Below, in pieces: positions 63,169 through 64,000 of a DNA stretch of 64,000 nucleotides. Each line of letters starts with the position of its first letter. The stretch's first letter is position 1. The DNA comes from Trichoplax adhaerens (taxonomy: Eukaryota > Placozoa > Uniplacotomia > Trichoplacea > Trichoplacidae), in contig NW_002060952.1 in the NCBI RefSeq assembly GCF_000150275.1, positions 2,165,128 through 2,229,127 on the forward strand, given 5' to 3'. The position numbers and the translations under genes are program-made. Below the pieces are notes generated by a model. The model made no database searches. It saw nothing but the letters and a program-made list of their open reading frames with translations, and was not told the origin of the DNA.

Positions 63169-64000
63169 CTACGTTGCAAAATACAAATAATTGTTGTAGC
63201 ACTGTAATATCAACATAACAATCATTAAATTATCTTATCTTTCAATAATGTAAAAAATTTTTAGTAACTTCAATTCTGGACAAGTTATATCATCACTAGC
63301 TACATATTAGGCTGCTGTTAATACGAATAACATTATGAGTTTAAGCACGGCCTATTAGTAGGGAGCCATATCACGTTGTAATTATTCAAGATTATTACAA
63401 GGCTAGAGCGGTCGATGATTTGATGGCCTGTCGAGACAATACGTCCATAAGTGACGACATTTACAATATTGATGTTTTTACGCAGCAATGTAACATAAAG
63501 AGTTATAGTGAGTGATATGACTCGACGGTGATTTATATCTACAACAGAACTGAAGAGGATTTTAGGCGTGATAGCTTATGATTGATCCACAGGATATATC
63601 ACTGTTTATACACAATTAGCAAATACTGTGGATATACGAATAAACGTTTTCATTCGATTTGTAGTCTGACATCATGAGGAGTGAAAAATTGAATTTATGG
63701 TGCACTACAGAACCTGTAATAAATATTGAGTAATATATCTATCATTTGTAAAACCAGGAACGAATATTTAAGAAAATTAAAATCTCGCTAATTATAATTT
63801 CTTTGGAGTTAAAAAAACCTAACATGCACAGTATTACTATAGTTATTCCTTTGGTTTGCTAGCATTCACGTACGCGTACAAGGATGTTCTGTCTAATGTT
63901 AACTCAGTATGTGCAAGTGATATGAATTAGGAGTCGATCGCACATGTACTCCGTAAATAATGGTAAATTAATTATCGATCATTTATCGGCTACTGCAATT
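63169..64000. other. 5' flank of transporter copy 4
   Basis: Should contain the missing first coding exon and promoter of copy 4. A minus-strand ATG near 63463 followed by a GTATTG donor would encode only MSSLMD before joining exon 2 in phase. This is one candidate and is not supported by homology. Nothing else recognised. Confidence 0.4.

Overview
The window is eukaryotic nuclear DNA: AT-rich, with GT-AG introns of roughly 50-2000 bases, short exons and animal-specific gene families. The style fits a compact early-branching animal genome, and a placozoan (Trichoplax/Hoilungia type) is my best guess. That guess rests on overall style plus the families present and is not proven. Two unresolved bases (N at 760 and 37493) show this is draft assembly. 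All multi-exon models below were built by hand from reading frame, splice-site phase and family recall; no search was run.

Layout. (1) 1-1924: non-coding, with a ~138-bp tandem repeat that runs into an N. (2) 1925-4969, minus strand: complete 11-exon cystinosin (lysosomal cystine exporter). (3) 8750-26089, minus strand: four intronless paralogues of the PTTG1IP (PBF) family, each with a PSI-like eight-cysteine domain, one membrane helix and a basic tail, in otherwise gene-poor DNA. An unrecognised plus-strand gene (21351-21964) lies between the third and fourth copies and carries a frame break at an A8 run. (4) 27685-49562, minus strand: three tandem copies, about 8 kb apart, of an SLC38A9-like lysosomal amino-acid transporter. 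Copies 1 and 3 are intact 13-exon genes. Copy 2 is a pseudogene with a lost start, an in-frame stop, a lost donor and two single-base deletions. (5) 52070-52843, plus strand: mitochondrial ribosomal protein mL55 (MRPL55). (6) 55123-55750, minus strand: a two-exon gene for an 87-residue secreted six-cysteine protein, split so that neither exon is an obvious ORF. (7) 60227-63168 and beyond, minus strand: a fourth, more diverged SLC38A9-like gene whose first exon was not found.

Functional theme. Cystinosin exports cystine from the lysosome, and SLC38A9 is the lysosomal arginine sensor and transporter upstream of mTORC1. The window therefore carries two components of lysosomal amino-acid efflux and sensing, one strongly amplified. 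The amplified copies keep the TM1 Asn and Thr of the arginine site but have a much shorter N-terminal tail than the human protein. Evolutionarily active features include a near-identical tract shared by copy 1 and pseudogene copy 2 (probable gene conversion), an acceptor shift that adds four codons to copy 1, a ~550-bp LTR-like insertion present upstream of copy 1 but absent from the matching place near copy 2, and several local tandem duplications.
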